64,000 nt of DNA. It comes from Eukaryota sp. TZLM1-RC. Lineage: Eukaryota; Metamonada: BaSk clade. A model generated the notes under the pieces. The model saw only the letters and a program-made list of their open reading frames with translations, made no database searches and was not told where the DNA came from. Both the position numbers and the translations under genes were made by a program. Location: NCBI GenBank assembly GCA_040285825.1, contig JAUPSS010000009.1, positions 496,001-560,000 on the forward strand. The letters run 5' to 3'. Below, one piece after another: positions 21,538 to 31,790 of the stretch (position 1 is its first letter; every line of letters begins with the position of its first letter).

Positions 21538-23930
21538 TTGAAACTCTGTTCTGTTTTCCAATCTGAAGTGTGTCCTTTTTGGATTGAAAATCCTATTACT
21601 TCAATTGAAGTTCTTAAAGCTATTCAAAAATTACCAAAGGGGAAAGCAGCAGGCCCATCTGGAATTTCTTTTGATCTGTTAAAAATAGCGTGTTCCAGTG
21701 CTCCCGAAATTGCTGATGATCTAGCCCATTATTTTCAACAATTAGTTGTTTTGAAAATTAATCCTCCTTTTGAATTACTTGCAGCACGTCTGATTGCTTT
21801 GGTAAAGCCTGGTAATGGAATTAAACCTGATGGAATACGCCCAATTGCCGTTGGTGAATCTCTATCTCGTTTGCTGGCATCAATTGTCTTCGATCGTGTC
21901 AAACACAAAGCTTCTACATTTTTGAATCCTCATCAATTTGGAATCAAAACAATTGATGGTGCTTCTGTTGCTGCTGTTGCCTCAGATACTTTTTTTAATG
22001 CAGAGGAAAATAATTATATTTTTAATCTTGACTTTAAAAATGCTTTTAATTCTGTAAAGCGAGAAGCAATTTTTGAAGTAATTAAATCTGATTTTCTTGA
22101 GCTATCGAGTTTTTTCTATCATTTTTATGGGAAAGAATCAGATTAAATTTATAATTCATTTGGTCTTAAATCATCTTCTGGTGTGAAGCAAGGTGATCCT
22201 TTAGGCCCATTATTGTTGTGTTTAGCTATTCACAAAACTTTAAATATCATTAATCAAAATACCCTTCTATAAAAATAGTTGCTTATATGGATGATATATC
22301 CTTGATTGGTTCATTTGATTTACTGGAATTGGTTGCTCAAGAAATTGCCGATTCATATGAAAATATTGGGCTTTATCATAATGCGAGCAAATGCCTTCTG
22401 ATTGGCTCTTCTGCTCAAGATCTTGTGATAAACGATTCTATTGTGCCTTTTACTAATTATAGTAGTGATGCTTTTAAGTTCCTTGGTTGTTGGTTAGGAA
22501 ATGTGCCTCAAATTCAGAATGAATTACATGTTATTTTGGAAAAAATGAAAATTGAACTTGATTCAATTTCTTCTTTAGATATAGAAAAACATATTAAATT
22601 TTTCATGCTTAAAATTTGCTACACTGGGAGAATAACCCACATTTTGAGATCTTGTGCTCCTTCCATAGCATTAGATTTTTGTCGTTCATTTAATTCATTG
22701 AGAACAGAATTTTTTGCTGATTTATTGGATGTAGAACCAGGAATGTTGAAAAGTCACTTATTTTCTTCAGCAAATTTGGGTAGTATTGGATTTACTAAAT
22801 TTTCAATTTTGTGTCAATCAGCATTCTTGGGTGGTGGCAAAAATTTTATTCATGAATTTTCTCGTAGATTTCCTGATGATTCTCATCTGTTAGTTCCCAT
22901 TTGCAGTCCCTATTTGTATGAGTTATCTTGTGAACTTGAAAAATTGCCGCCACAAATTTGGACCAAATGTTTTCCTCAATCAATTCAAGAAATTCCAAAC
23001 CGATCTCTTTTTAATTTACAGTTTTGCTGTAAAAAGCTTCAACAAAAATTGTCAATGATTTTTGAAAGCTTGGATTTTGATGTCAGACTTCGCTTGGCCA
23101 AGAAAAGGAATCCCGCTTTTGCAAATCTTTTACAAGATATGTGTGACGGTACTTCTTCTGCTTTAGTAACAACAATTCCCCAAGTTTATGGTACTCTCTT
23201 AACCGATTCTGCTTGGACTCTAAATATGAGATTTCTTTCCTTTATCTAGCCTGATAATTTACCTCATAATTTAATTTGTAAATGTTCTCGAGAAATTACA
23301 ACTACTCATTTGTCAACATTTTATTACTTTTAGAAGCAGAGTTCATGATGCTGTAAGAGACCAGTTATATTGTATGTGTAAATCTCATAGAATTGAATCC
23401 TTCTTGGAACCTCTGTTGTCAAGTCTGTGTGATGCTGAAGATGATTTTCATAAGAATAATAGAGGTGATGTTATATTACCTGGATTGGATGGAAGTTTCA
23501 TTTTATTGGATGTAATGTCTGTTGATCCTTGTAATGCCTCAAATGAAAGGCTAGTTAATTCTGAAATTCATAATCCCCTTTCAAATGCTGAAAATTTTAA
23601 ATTCAAAAAAATACAATGAACCTTTGTCCAAATTGGCCAGTCTACAGCATGCAAAATACAATTTGTATCCATTTGTATTTTCCCTTTGTGGTTCACCTGC
23701 ACCAAGTGCTTTACGTTTTTTGGATGATTTTGAAATGATTGTAAAGAGAAGAACTGGCAGAAATTTCAACAGATTGTTTTGGCAAAATAGAATTGTGTTT
23801 TCTATTTTAAAGGGGATGTTGAAGATGGTTTCTGATGCTTTGCTTTCTCTTGGATCTCACTATGAGAGAGTTGCATCTAGTGTATTTGTTCTGGGAGAAA
23901 TGGATTTTTTAGATGCTGATTTATAGGTTT
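21538..23930 (+). mobile_element. LINE family C: reverse transcriptase plus REL C terminus, inactivated
   Basis: This is the most complete non-LTR element on the plus strand. The first segment (21,538-22,146) shows the RT finger KGKAAGPSGI, the linker ALVKPGNG...RPIAVG, and motif A as NLDFKNAFNSV. After a stop, KQGDPLGPLL (about 22,190) and YMDD (about 22,287) mark motifs B and C. The thumb continues to 23,249. The segment to 23,926 carries RGDVILPG, a strand with VMSVDPCN, and KKYNEPLSKL, matching the REL order D...D...K. Stops or shifts occur near 22,146, 22,270, 23,249 and 23,600, so it cannot encode an intact protein. The tail ends shortly after 23,926. Confidence 0.8.
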
Positions 23931-25624
23931 TGAATAAAATTAAAATTTTGGTCAAAAATTTTTTTTCCAATCACTAATATTTAAAATTTTATCACTATAA
24001 GTATCACGTCTTATGGATTTCGTAATGCTTTCGGTTAACGAAATATCAGTGTAGTAGGATTACTTACTTGAAGATTTATTTGATGTTTTAAGGTTTTGCA
24101 TTGATAATTAAGTATTTTCACAGGCAAAATCTTTGAAAAATGTATATTGAAAAATATGCTCATAAATGATTCTGAATTGTACAAATAAAAGGAACATGCA
24201 AAAACCATGAAGGAGAACAAACACGTTCCACACGTAGCTTTATAAGTTTGCCCATTTGTTTTATTTTTTGTATGGATGTCTGGGAACACTTTGTCCTCTT
24301 TTCTTGCAATGACTGTGGGGAAAATGTTGAACTAAATGAATAAGTCTTTTGATCCTCATTAGCGATTAAATCAAATTCTTTTTTCAAGTTTCAAAACATT
24401 TTCTAAAATTCACTCAAGATCTTGGATGTTTGTAAGTGCACCTCACAAAAACACAGTGGATGAGATGTTCTATTGTTTGGAAGTTTTGATGACACTGAAT
24501 TTCCGAATTTTGTTCGATAATAGTATACATTAATGAACAACAATATCATCAACAAAAGGAAACATTAACTTAACCATTAGAATATGAATTATGTAAACTT
24601 CACTTCAAGTTTTGAATTGATAGTCGCAAGTATCACCAGATTTCAAGTCTTATATGATATCTTGGCATTGAGGTTGAGATTTTTATAAGTTAATCCGTTT
24701 GTTATTACATTTAAACTTTCAGCTATGAGGAAATACTGGTTCAAAATCGTCACATAATTCCTAGTAATTTCTATACAATAATGACGAGGACCATTATCAC
24801 GAAATCAATCGGCAGTATGTCAGTTTGCAGCATTGAACTACATGGTGCAACTAAATTATTGTAGAAGGTTTACAATAACAGTAGTATCATGAGGAAAAGT
24901 ATTCGGAAGTTCAACATCATGTTGATTGTGAACGCACAATCGCTGAAATTGAAGCCAGCTTTCTGGCATTATTGGGTTAGTTCGATGAGTACTACTCATC
25001 ATAATGTTTAGGCTTGGTTAACAATTGAAGTATTTAATTCTGTCTTTTTACTTTTCATAAAAGTTTTGATAACCCTAAATTGAAATGTTAAATTGAAATT
25101 TTGCCGAAAAGTTATGAAAGTTTCGCTACTGAACAAAATTGAAACCAGCACTACTTTAATATTGTTATTGGTAAATTTTTGGTTGACCATTCACCAAGTC
25201 GCTGCAAATTAAACCATTTGGTGTACGGTCTTGTCACGATCTCGATCTATGAAATACAATAGCTAACACATTTATTGCTTCTACAAAGGAAATTCTGTTT
25301 ATCCAAACAAAATTTATGTTTTTTTTTGCGTAAATATAGTAGCACATGAGTTTCAGAGTGTATTAATTTATTAACATTTATTTTCATTTGATGAAATAGA
25401 AATAAGGTCTATGAATGGAAGGTTGTGCTCTTGTCAATTTTGTTTTAAACTATTTCAGATTTCACCATCGTCCTCTTTGCTTTAGGCTTTGGAAAACCAA
25501 AAAATTTGTGAAATAATTGTACTACGCCCAGGGATGTGACAACTGCGGTGGGGGAACAAAGATATAAAAGATAAATAAATACAACAGTGATTTACTCCCA
25601 AAATAACTCTATAAACAAAACAGT
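23931..25624. other. AT-rich intergenic, nothing recognised
   Basis: About 1.7 kb with only short, featureless frames. I find no repeat shared with the rest of the window, no RNA gene and no transposon end. The right end is the 3' flank of the AP-2 sigma gene. Confidence 0.4.
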
Positions 25625-26053
25625 CTACTCTCTTTCTAGTTCTTGCATTCTCGCTAGCACAGCAACTTGAGATAGTTCCAAGATTTCACCACCTAGGATC
25701 ATTTCATCAACAACGGCGTAGACTCTATGAAAACCAAACACCAAGTCCAGTTCACAGACATTCTGGAAGAGACCATCAAGCACTTCAACAAAGAAGTGAA
25801 TGTATTCGAGATAAGCAAGTTCATTATCGTCGTGGTCTATACAAAAGGTAAAATATAGTCCTTGATACCGTCTATAGATGATTTTGTGGGTCTTATACTC
25901 AAAGAAGTTAGTGTGTCGTGTATCTCGGGAAAGAATGGCCCGTAACACCTCCTGTTCAATAACACGCTTTTCGTTAGGTGGTATAGGTGTATACCACTTA
26001 CTGAATCTGGTTTTGCCTTGTCTGTTCTGAAGAAGTATAAAGTTGATGGCCAT
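25625..26053 (-). CDS. AP2S1: AP-2 clathrin adaptor complex sigma subunit
   Basis: An intronless gene of 142 residues, exactly the usual length of sigma-2. It begins MAINFILLQNRQGKTRFSKW and contains TNFFEYKTHKIIYRRYQGLY, LAYLEYIHFFVEVLD, NVCELDLVFGF and VVDEMILGGEI, all hallmarks of this longin-fold protein. Sigma-2 sits in the AP-2 core with alpha, beta and mu, binds dileucine cargo signals and supports clathrin-mediated endocytosis at the plasma membrane. AP-1 sigma is the main alternative, but VCELDLVF and the overall match favour AP-2. A Fanzor-like pseudogene lies about 180 bp upstream and is unrelated in function. Confidence 0.95.
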   Translation of the reverse strand: MAINFILLQNRQGKTRFSKWYTPIPPNEKRVIEQEVLRAILSRDTRHTNFFEYKTHKIIYRRYQGLYFTFCIDHDDNELAYLEYIHFFVEVLDGLFQNVCELDLVFGFHRVYAVVDEMILGGEILELSQVAVLARMQELERE

Positions 26054-26229
26054 GTTTAAGGTTTAAAATCTGTGATTTTCATTTGAAATGTATATTTTCT
26101 TCTTCTCAAACTTATTCCAAGAACTTTCATCCTTGGTGAGATCGTCCACAGACATTCTAGAATCCTCGAATAATTGGCCACCAATCTCAGTGAACCCATT
26201 TCTCCTCTAGAACAATACGTAGCTTTGAA

Positions 26230-26925
26230 GCTAGTTTCTTTGTGGTCTTTGGAACGCTTCTGCTCTTGTTCTATAGTGGTGCTCACTAATTGCAATTTCT
26301 AGCTGATTTAGTGATGCAGAAATGTCTCTAGAACATATCTGATTACATTCCAGACAACTGAAATAGGCGTTGTGAACTTTATTTTCACCATCACCTCCCG
26401 ATAGATCTTTTGGTGTAGCGTCTTGCAGCAGTTCACCTTTGCAGATGTCATATATTCATCTCCGATCTTCACATTAGCAAATGAACATTGTAACAACTTG
26501 AGAAACGTCTTGCGTGGTGTTTTCACTTTTTACGTGATGTACTACCACCTCCATTGCCAAACCACACCTTTGCTTCTCGGCCGTCTGCAAATTTTTTCAT
26601 TTTGTTGATAATTGAGCTAATTCTTTTCTGTTTTCTTATAAAGAATTCAAATGTGTTTTTCTCTCAATGCTTTTCGAGCACTCAAATATAATTGCTGCTT
26701 TAGCAATGATCGTGTTACGTTATTACCTTCATAGTCCTTATAGTCACCGATAGTTGATACTTCAACCAGATAATGGTTCAATTTCTGCACGTCATAAACA
26801 TCTATTGATGAGTGGGTCAGTGAAGCGGAGTGATTGATTTTCGTTGCTTTGGCGCCAAGAAGATATTGGATACGAGAGTACCTGAACATATTCACCCTTG
26901 CACCTCTGGTATCGTTTGTTCACTC
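26230..26925 (-). pseudogene. Fanzor/TnpB-like nuclease fragment (family 3)
   Basis: Pieces in several frames give the C-terminal half of an OMEGA-type nuclease: KMKKFADGREAKVWFGNG, then TPRKTFLKLL, GDEYMTSAKVNCCK (first zinc pair and the EYxTS motif), then YFSCLECNQI and SRDISASLN, which contains the RuvC-III aspartate. Frames change near 26,530 in a short A run (one A too few) and again near 26,390. The N-terminal half and RuvC-I are missing. The fragment at 49.1-49.7 kb belongs to the same subfamily. Confidence 0.65.
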
Positions 26926-27019
26926 TCTACGAATCAACTCACTCCAATCTTAATCTACTCCTGATATTAATTTTAATTTTGAAATTAAAAAATTCATTTC
27001 AATAACATTTATTTGCTAT

Positions 27020-27595
27020 AATTATATATGTAAAGATTTATTATATTTTATGTTATTATTATTAATTAATTTGTTTTTATAATATTTATTATTTTCTACA
27101 AAGAAACAAAACAAAACAAATTGAAACACATAAGAAACAAAATTCTCCACGCCAACTCTTGATGAATCCTTATACAGCTTGGACTTCATTAAATTTAAGT
27201 ACTGGGGAACACTTCTGTACAAAGCAAAAATGATACGATTCTTCCATAAATTCATTGAAAAATTCTTACCACTTGAACAACATAAATTACCAAAATTATT
27301 GAGAAAATTCAAGGCAGACTGACCAATGTTGCCAAAAATCGAGAAGGCAAAAGGAACAAACGAAAACTTCGAGCAAAGGTTCTTATTTAAATCATTTAAT
27401 ATTTCAGTATATTTGTCTCGTTTACGAACCTCAGCCTTGTTCAAGTGACCATTAGAACTAACTACAACATCACGATAAATAAGAGCAAAGGGGTCAACTG
27501 TAGTAAAATCCACAACAACTTGAGAGGAATCCACAAAAGGAGCAATTGAATCACAACGTAAATCAAACAAATTATTATCGCTATAATGCTTCAAC
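27020..27595 (-). mobile_element. LINE family A2, 3' half, minus orientation
   Basis: A 191-codon frame ending in LYRSVPQYLNLMKSKLYKDS matches the A2 fragments at 1.6 and 43.7 kb. It also includes a strand VVVDFTTVDPFAL that corresponds to the REL DVVTVDV strand, then KRDKYTEIL, fitting the REL lysine. It abuts a plus-oriented family A copy at about 27,595, head to head. Confidence 0.65.
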
Positions 27596-27829
27596 AACGG
27601 TTCTACTTTGACGTTCTTGCTAATTTTTTAATTGATTTTAAGGAAAGTAGCTCAGGTTGTCTCATTTCCCAAACTCCCAATGTCTATAGTTTATTGTTGA
27701 ATGATCATCAATGGACAACTGCTCTAAGGATGAGGTGTTTTCTGTGCCATGCAGTGTGCCAAATGATTTGATTTGTTGCTGTGGTCAGCTCATCAATCTG
27801 AATCATTTATTCAATTGTAAATTTAATAT
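27596..27829 (+). mobile_element. LINE family A, left part interrupted by the LTR element
   Basis: The segment encodes LLNDHQWTTALRMRCF and the start of the His/Cys finger region of family A. It stops at AAATTTAATAT. The sequence resumes after the LTR retrotransposon at 31,930 with ATATTACATATCGCTC, the same order as in the uninterrupted copy at 61.1 kb. Confidence 0.75.
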
Positions 27830-27984
27830 TGTTAGCCTTGGATAATATTTATAATAGTTTATTTATAGTTTATTAATAGTATTTGTATTATTGCGCCCAT
27901 GCGCTTAAGCTTGAGGAAATCCTTATTTCCTTGTAATAAATTACTCTACATCTAGGTATAATGTCTAACCCCCGCAGATCATCA
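27830..27984 (+). repeat. 5' LTR (155 bp)
   Basis: By eye it is identical to 31,775-31,929. It contains the ATG of the gag-like frame at 27,961, 24 bases before its end, so translation begins inside the LTR and reads through the junction. Confidence 0.9.
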
Positions 27985-29481
27985 ATACGTATTGGATCAC
28001 CTGGGGGTGGTTCCAATGACAACTCCGAGACTGTTAGGACTGATCCTCCTACGTCTCACCCTTCGAGTTCTTCCTCCCGAACTCCTCAGTCGGGACCAGA
28101 ACAACCCTTGACAACTGGGTCCGAGGGAAGCAATGCTTCTCCTCCTCCTGTGTTAACTCCTCCTTCCGGAGATTCTGTTACACAACCCAATGCTTCAAGT
28201 TCTTCCTCCCAAACTCCTCAGTTGGGAACAGAACAACCCTCTGGTGGCGAGAGAAGTGATACTTCCTCTCAACCCTCGGGTCAAGGTTCCACTCCATCTA
28301 CGGATGACGTTCCTGTGGTTCCTATCAGTCTTATTGTTCCTTCCGCTAATGTGGAAAATTTTGTACCTCTTTCTCCTCCCCCTGGTTCTAAAGGAGAGGT
28401 TGAAGATTCCCTTTTAGGTCCTGAACAGTTCAGTACTTTAGATGAATATCTGAAGTATATCATCAACCAGACTGACCCTGACTCGGCCAGCAACAAGATA
28501 TCTGAGCTGTTGAAGCTCAAGAGGGTAGAACCTCCCTCTTCACCTATTGTCTGCGCTCCTGTCGCTCCTTCCACTTCTTCTACGGAAGCTCCTGGGGAAG
28601 GACAACAAGTTCCTTCCACTTCTTCTACGGAAGCTCCTGGGGAAGGACAACAAGTTCCTTCTACTTCTTCTACGGAAGCTTTTGGGGAAGGACAACAAGC
28701 TCCTTCTATTCCTTCTTCGGAAGTTCCTATGGAAAGCAGCCCTCCGCAACAACCAGCTCCTCCTGCAGTCCCTGCTGGTAACTCTAATCCTACTACTCCT
28801 TCTCGAGAAGTTCCTGTAGCAGGTCCTCCTAATACTTCTATTCCTACTACGGTAGCTCCTACAGAAGTCCATTCAACTCCATCTGTTCCTCCTTCGGGAG
28901 TTCCTACTAGAGGAGTAATTCATATTCCCCCAACCTCTGGCCAGACTCCTCAGCAAGGTCACGTTGTTTCTTCTGTTCCTGCTGCTTGGCAGGTGCTTAG
29001 TGCTGCACAGCCTAACACCTATCAAGCCCCAAGCCAGCCCAAGGAATCAGATTCTCCTTTCATCTCTACTCAGCAGAGGACTGAAGCTCAAACTTTAGTT
29101 CTCAATGCTGGTATTGAGTTAATGCAAGGAGATCCTGCATCGATTCCTCCCAACGAACTCATTGCTGCTTTACCCCCATTTTGGGGTCCTAATGATCATG
29201 GCTTTAGGATACGCAGAAGAATTGGCCCCTACTTCCCAACGGAGGAAGTAGACAATCTTATGGTTCGTTGTGACCCTCCTCCAAATTATCCTCAACGGGA
29301 TACTGTTGGAGGGTTCAGAACTTCTCGTGAAGGTGTACAGAGGATCTTCGCTGGTGATGAGCTGAATCTCTTCCTCAACCGATGTAACCCATGTCCTTTC
29401 CCCAGGTTTAGCCCTGGATACAATGCTTCTCTTGATATTTATATCAATAGAGACTTCAGGACTGGATGGTGGTACATTTGA
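27961..29481 (+). CDS. Gag-like Pro/Ser/Thr-rich protein of the LTR element
   Basis: 506 residues starting MSNPRRSSIRIGSPGGG within the LTR. Residues 1-400 are low-complexity Pro/Ser/Thr/Gln with an imperfect 15-residue repeat (STEAPGEGQQV core). Residues about 420-500 are more ordered and include a Cys/Pro-rich stretch (LNRCNPCPFPRF). No CCHC knuckle is visible. Position and order, first frame after the LTR and before pol, support a gag role in particle formation. The end at 29,481 coincides with the internal deletion, so the natural C terminus may be lost. Confidence 0.65.
   Translation: MSNPRRSSIRIGSPGGGSNDNSETVRTDPPTSHPSSSSSRTPQSGPEQPLTTGSEGSNASPPPVLTPPSGDSVTQPNASSSSSQTPQLGTEQPSGGERSDTSSQPSGQGSTPSTDDVPVVPISLIVPSANVENFVPLSPPPGSKGEVEDSLLGPEQFSTLDEYLKYIINQTDPDSASNKISELLKLKRVEPPSSPIVCAPVAPSTSSTEAPGEGQQVPSTSSTEAPGEGQQVPSTSSTEAFGEGQQAPSIPSSEVPMESSPPQQPAPPAVPAGNSNPTTPSREVPVAGPPNTSIPTTVAPTEVHSTPSVPPSGVPTRGVIHIPPTSGQTPQQGHVVSSVPAAWQVLSAAQPNTYQAPSQPKESDSPFISTQQRTEAQTLVLNAGIELMQGDPASIPPNELIAALPPFWGPNDHGFRIRRRIGPYFPTEEVDNLMVRCDPPPNYPQRDTVGGFRTSREGVQRIFAGDELNLFLNRCNPCPFPRFSPGYNASLDIYINRDFRTGWWYI
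28564..28743 (+). repeat. 45-bp tandem repeat in gag, about four units
   Basis: Units start at 28,564, 28,609 and 28,654, with a degenerate fourth from 28,699. Each encodes 15 residues around SSTEAPGEGQQ. The first two units are nearly identical, so expansion is recent. Confidence 0.85.
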
Positions 29482-29502
29482 TTAGTCCTAATTAATTAAT
29501 TA

Positions 29503-30588
29503 ATTTATTTAGTCCATTTAGCCGAAATCAAACGCCTGATCGCGGAGCATATGCCTCTAAACTTACCTCCGGTGGATAACCAAGTACTAATTAGTTGCGA
29601 TGCCTCTGATATAGCAGTTGGCGGCGTGATTTGGGAACAAATAGAACCCACTAAGGACCCTGGTACTTCCTTACTCAATAGGAAATGTAGACCAATTAGC
29701 TTCTTCAGCAGATTGTTGACTAACTCCCAGCAGAACTGGCCCACGGTACAGAAAGAGCTTTATGCTATCCTTCTCATGCTTACTGAAAGTGGCTTCGAGA
29801 ACTACCTCAAAGGAAGGCGTCTGATCATTTTCACAGATCACCAAAACCTTATTTACATGCTTACCGCTCCGAACAAAAACAGAATAGTCAGAAGGTGGCT
29901 TCCCATCTTTTCTGAGTTCCTATTCGACATCGTTCATACAAAAGGGGAAGAGAACCATTGGACAGACATGCTATCTAGGATAGTACCGCCCCAAGACAAT
30001 CATACCATCAACCATCTGGTCCATTCCAACGACCAAGAGTTTCACCCTATCTACTACACAAATAGGATTGATGAAACTGAGTCAGAGAGATGCTTCGTTG
30101 AAGATCTCCATACATTCGAGAAGGTGCTTATCCTTCAAGATAAATGCTCCAATGACCTTCCACTCTTCGAGCCATGGCTCTGCAAGATCAGGTCCGAACA
30201 AAAGCGAGCCCTCGCTAACCAGGACACCTCGTTTAACAACTGTACTTTGGATAGTCGTCTAGATTTTTATCTGACTCCAGAGCACAAGATCGTGATTCCT
30301 CAATCACTGGTTAAGGATATGCTTAACCTTCTACATGGACTCCCGCAAGGTGGCCACCCCAGTAAGGCAGAAAGTCTCCTCAGACTCAAGAACAGCGACT
30401 ACTGGTGGCCTAACATGCTTTCAGACATGACCAAGCACGTCCAAGAATGCCCCTCCTGTCAGAAGACGCCCGCAGTCCCCAAACTGCATGTCCCTACAAC
30501 TGGTTCCTTGTGGGCTGACAGACCATTCGCAAGAGTAAACGTCGACGTCATTGGTCCTCTTCCAGAAGATCAAGACGGCCACAGATAA
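29503..30588 (+). CDS. Pol fragment: RNase H and integrase N-terminal part
   Basis: The open stretch begins at the deletion scar, with an in-frame ATG at 29,551. It starts with the RT-connection/RNase H region: LISCDASDIAVGGVIWEQ, FFSRLLTNSQQNW and TDHQNLIYM are the usual Ty3/gypsy RNase H landmarks. The integrase zinc domain follows (LLHG...GGHPSKAE, then CPSCQK) and the first catalytic Asp region, VNVDVIGPLPE. It stops at TAA 30,586, in frame with the next segment, so the stop is a point lesion in an otherwise continuous integrase. Confidence 0.85.
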   Translation: MYLVHLAEIKRLIAEHMPLNLPPVDNQVLISCDASDIAVGGVIWEQIEPTKDPGTSLLNRKCRPISFFSRLLTNSQQNWPTVQKELYAILLMLTESGFENYLKGRRLIIFTDHQNLIYMLTAPNKNRIVRRWLPIFSEFLFDIVHTKGEENHWTDMLSRIVPPQDNHTINHLVHSNDQEFHPIYYTNRIDETESERCFVEDLHTFEKVLILQDKCSNDLPLFEPWLCKIRSEQKRALANQDTSFNNCTLDSRLDFYLTPEHKIVIPQSLVKDMLNLLHGLPQGGHPSKAESLLRLKNSDYWWPNMLSDMTKHVQECPSCQKTPAVPKLHVPTTGSLWADRPFARVNVDVIGPLPEDQDGHR

Positions 30589-31455
30589 ATTCTCGTATTT
30601 GTGGATAGCTTCACGAGGTTCACTATCATAGTCCCTCTCAAAGAACTCAACGCCAACCTTACCGCCGACGCTCTCATATGGAAGGTATGTGCGATATTTG
30701 GGATCCCGTTCATAGTCCATAGTGACAACGGTCCTGAGTTCTCAAAAGCTGTCTTCGACGCGCTAAGTGAGTTTTTGGGCATAGAGGTCTCAAAGTCCGT
30801 CCCTCACTTCTCTCAGTCCAACGGTTTAGTCGAATGCCGTCACCGTGACATTTTGCAGAATTTGAGGAAGCTGCTCGTAGATTTTAACGCCTACGATGCA
30901 TGGTCAGAGTACATACCCTATGTACAATTGTTAATCAACTCATCCAAGAGTTCGATTACAGGTTACTCTCCATACGAGCTCATGTTTGGTTCAGATTTTA
31001 GCCCAAGAGCTGACCCTGGCAAAATCATAGAGACCCTCGAAAGCTCAACGTCTGAGTCAACCTACATCAACGACATTCAATCCAAATTTGCCAGATTGAA
31101 GAAGAAACAGGAGGAAGCAGAGCTCCGTCAAGCTTCCAAGGCTCCTCCTCGTGATTCCCAAATCGAAGCCAACCCTTTCTCTCCTGGCCAATTGGTCAAA
31201 CGAGCTTCGTCTTCCACTGCTAAGTTACATGGTAATTACAAAGGACCATTCTTAGTTATTGACACACCCTCTACCTCCACAGCTGATATCAAGAATCTGT
31301 GTACTGGTATAGTTGTTAAAGCCAGTGTGAAGCACCTCCAACCTTGGCATTCCAGTTTACCAGCTGATGATGAATTTCACTCCTTTATTTTGCCCTTATT
31401 CTGTTTAAGCCTAAAGGCGCCAACACTACTTCTTCCCTTTTACAAAATTAATTAA
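30589..31455 (+). CDS. Pol fragment: integrase core and C-terminal domain
   Basis: Continues in the same frame after the TAA, reading ILVFVDSFTRFT, then HSDNGPEF (second Asp) and SQSNGLVE (catalytic Glu), so the DDE catalytic set is present. A basic, Lys/Glu-rich helix and a GPFLVID strand follow, like the GPY/F domain of chromoviral integrases. The frame ends in an AT-rich stretch. Because of the stop upstream, the fragment cannot be made with its own zinc domain unless there is readthrough. Confidence 0.8.
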   Translation: MLVFVDSFTRFTIIVPLKELNANLTADALIWKVCAIFGIPFIVHSDNGPEFSKAVFDALSEFLGIEVSKSVPHFSQSNGLVECRHRDILQNLRKLLVDFNAYDAWSEYIPYVQLLINSSKSSITGYSPYELMFGSDFSPRADPGKIIETLESSTSESTYINDIQSKFARLKKKQEEAELRQASKAPPRDSQIEANPFSPGQLVKRASSSTAKLHGNYKGPFLVIDTPSTSTADIKNLCTGIVVKASVKHLQPWHSSLPADDEFHSFILPLFCLSLKAPTLLLPFYKIN

Positions 31456-31520
31456 CTTTAAACTGATAACTAAACTATAAATATACAAAATACTAATAAC
31501 TAAATTAAATTGCTGCTGGT

Positions 31521-31790
31521 GATGCAGAAGAGCACGTGATCCAGAAAGTCCTCAGTCAGGATGGTGATTACTGTCAAGTCCAATGGCCTGGCAATCATAT
31601 TACCACTGAGCTGGTTTCGACTGTTCAAAACACCTCTGCCTATAAAGAATTCTCCAAGTCTGTTTCTAATACTCGCTCTCGTCCTTCACGCCGTAAACGT
31701 CGTTCTGATAATATTAACAATAGTGTTAATCCAACTCCTATCAGGCCTCGACGCTCGAAAAGAAGAAAGGGCAGTGTTAGCCTTGGATAA
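31521..31790 (+). CDS. Chromodomain-like C terminus of the LTR element
   Basis: The frame includes EHVIQKVLSQDGDYCQVQWP and a final helix-like YKEF, resembling the chromodomain order of three strands and a helix, then a basic tail (RPRRSKRRK). It overlaps the polypurine tract and ends in the 3' LTR. Between it and the integrase lies about 70 bp of AT-rich DNA with stops, either an insertion or an untranslated spacer. The aromatic cage is not clearly complete, so targeting ability is doubtful. Confidence 0.5.
   Translation, partial: DAEEHVIQKVLSQDGDYCQVQWPGNHITTELVSTVQNTSAYKEFSKSVSNTRSRPSRRKRRSDNINNSVNPTPIRPRRSKRRKGSVSLG

Noticed and set aside
28540-28872. Arg/Ser-rich frames antisense to gag
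   Set aside because: They are reverse-strand readings of the 45-bp repeat and Pro/Ser codons of gag.
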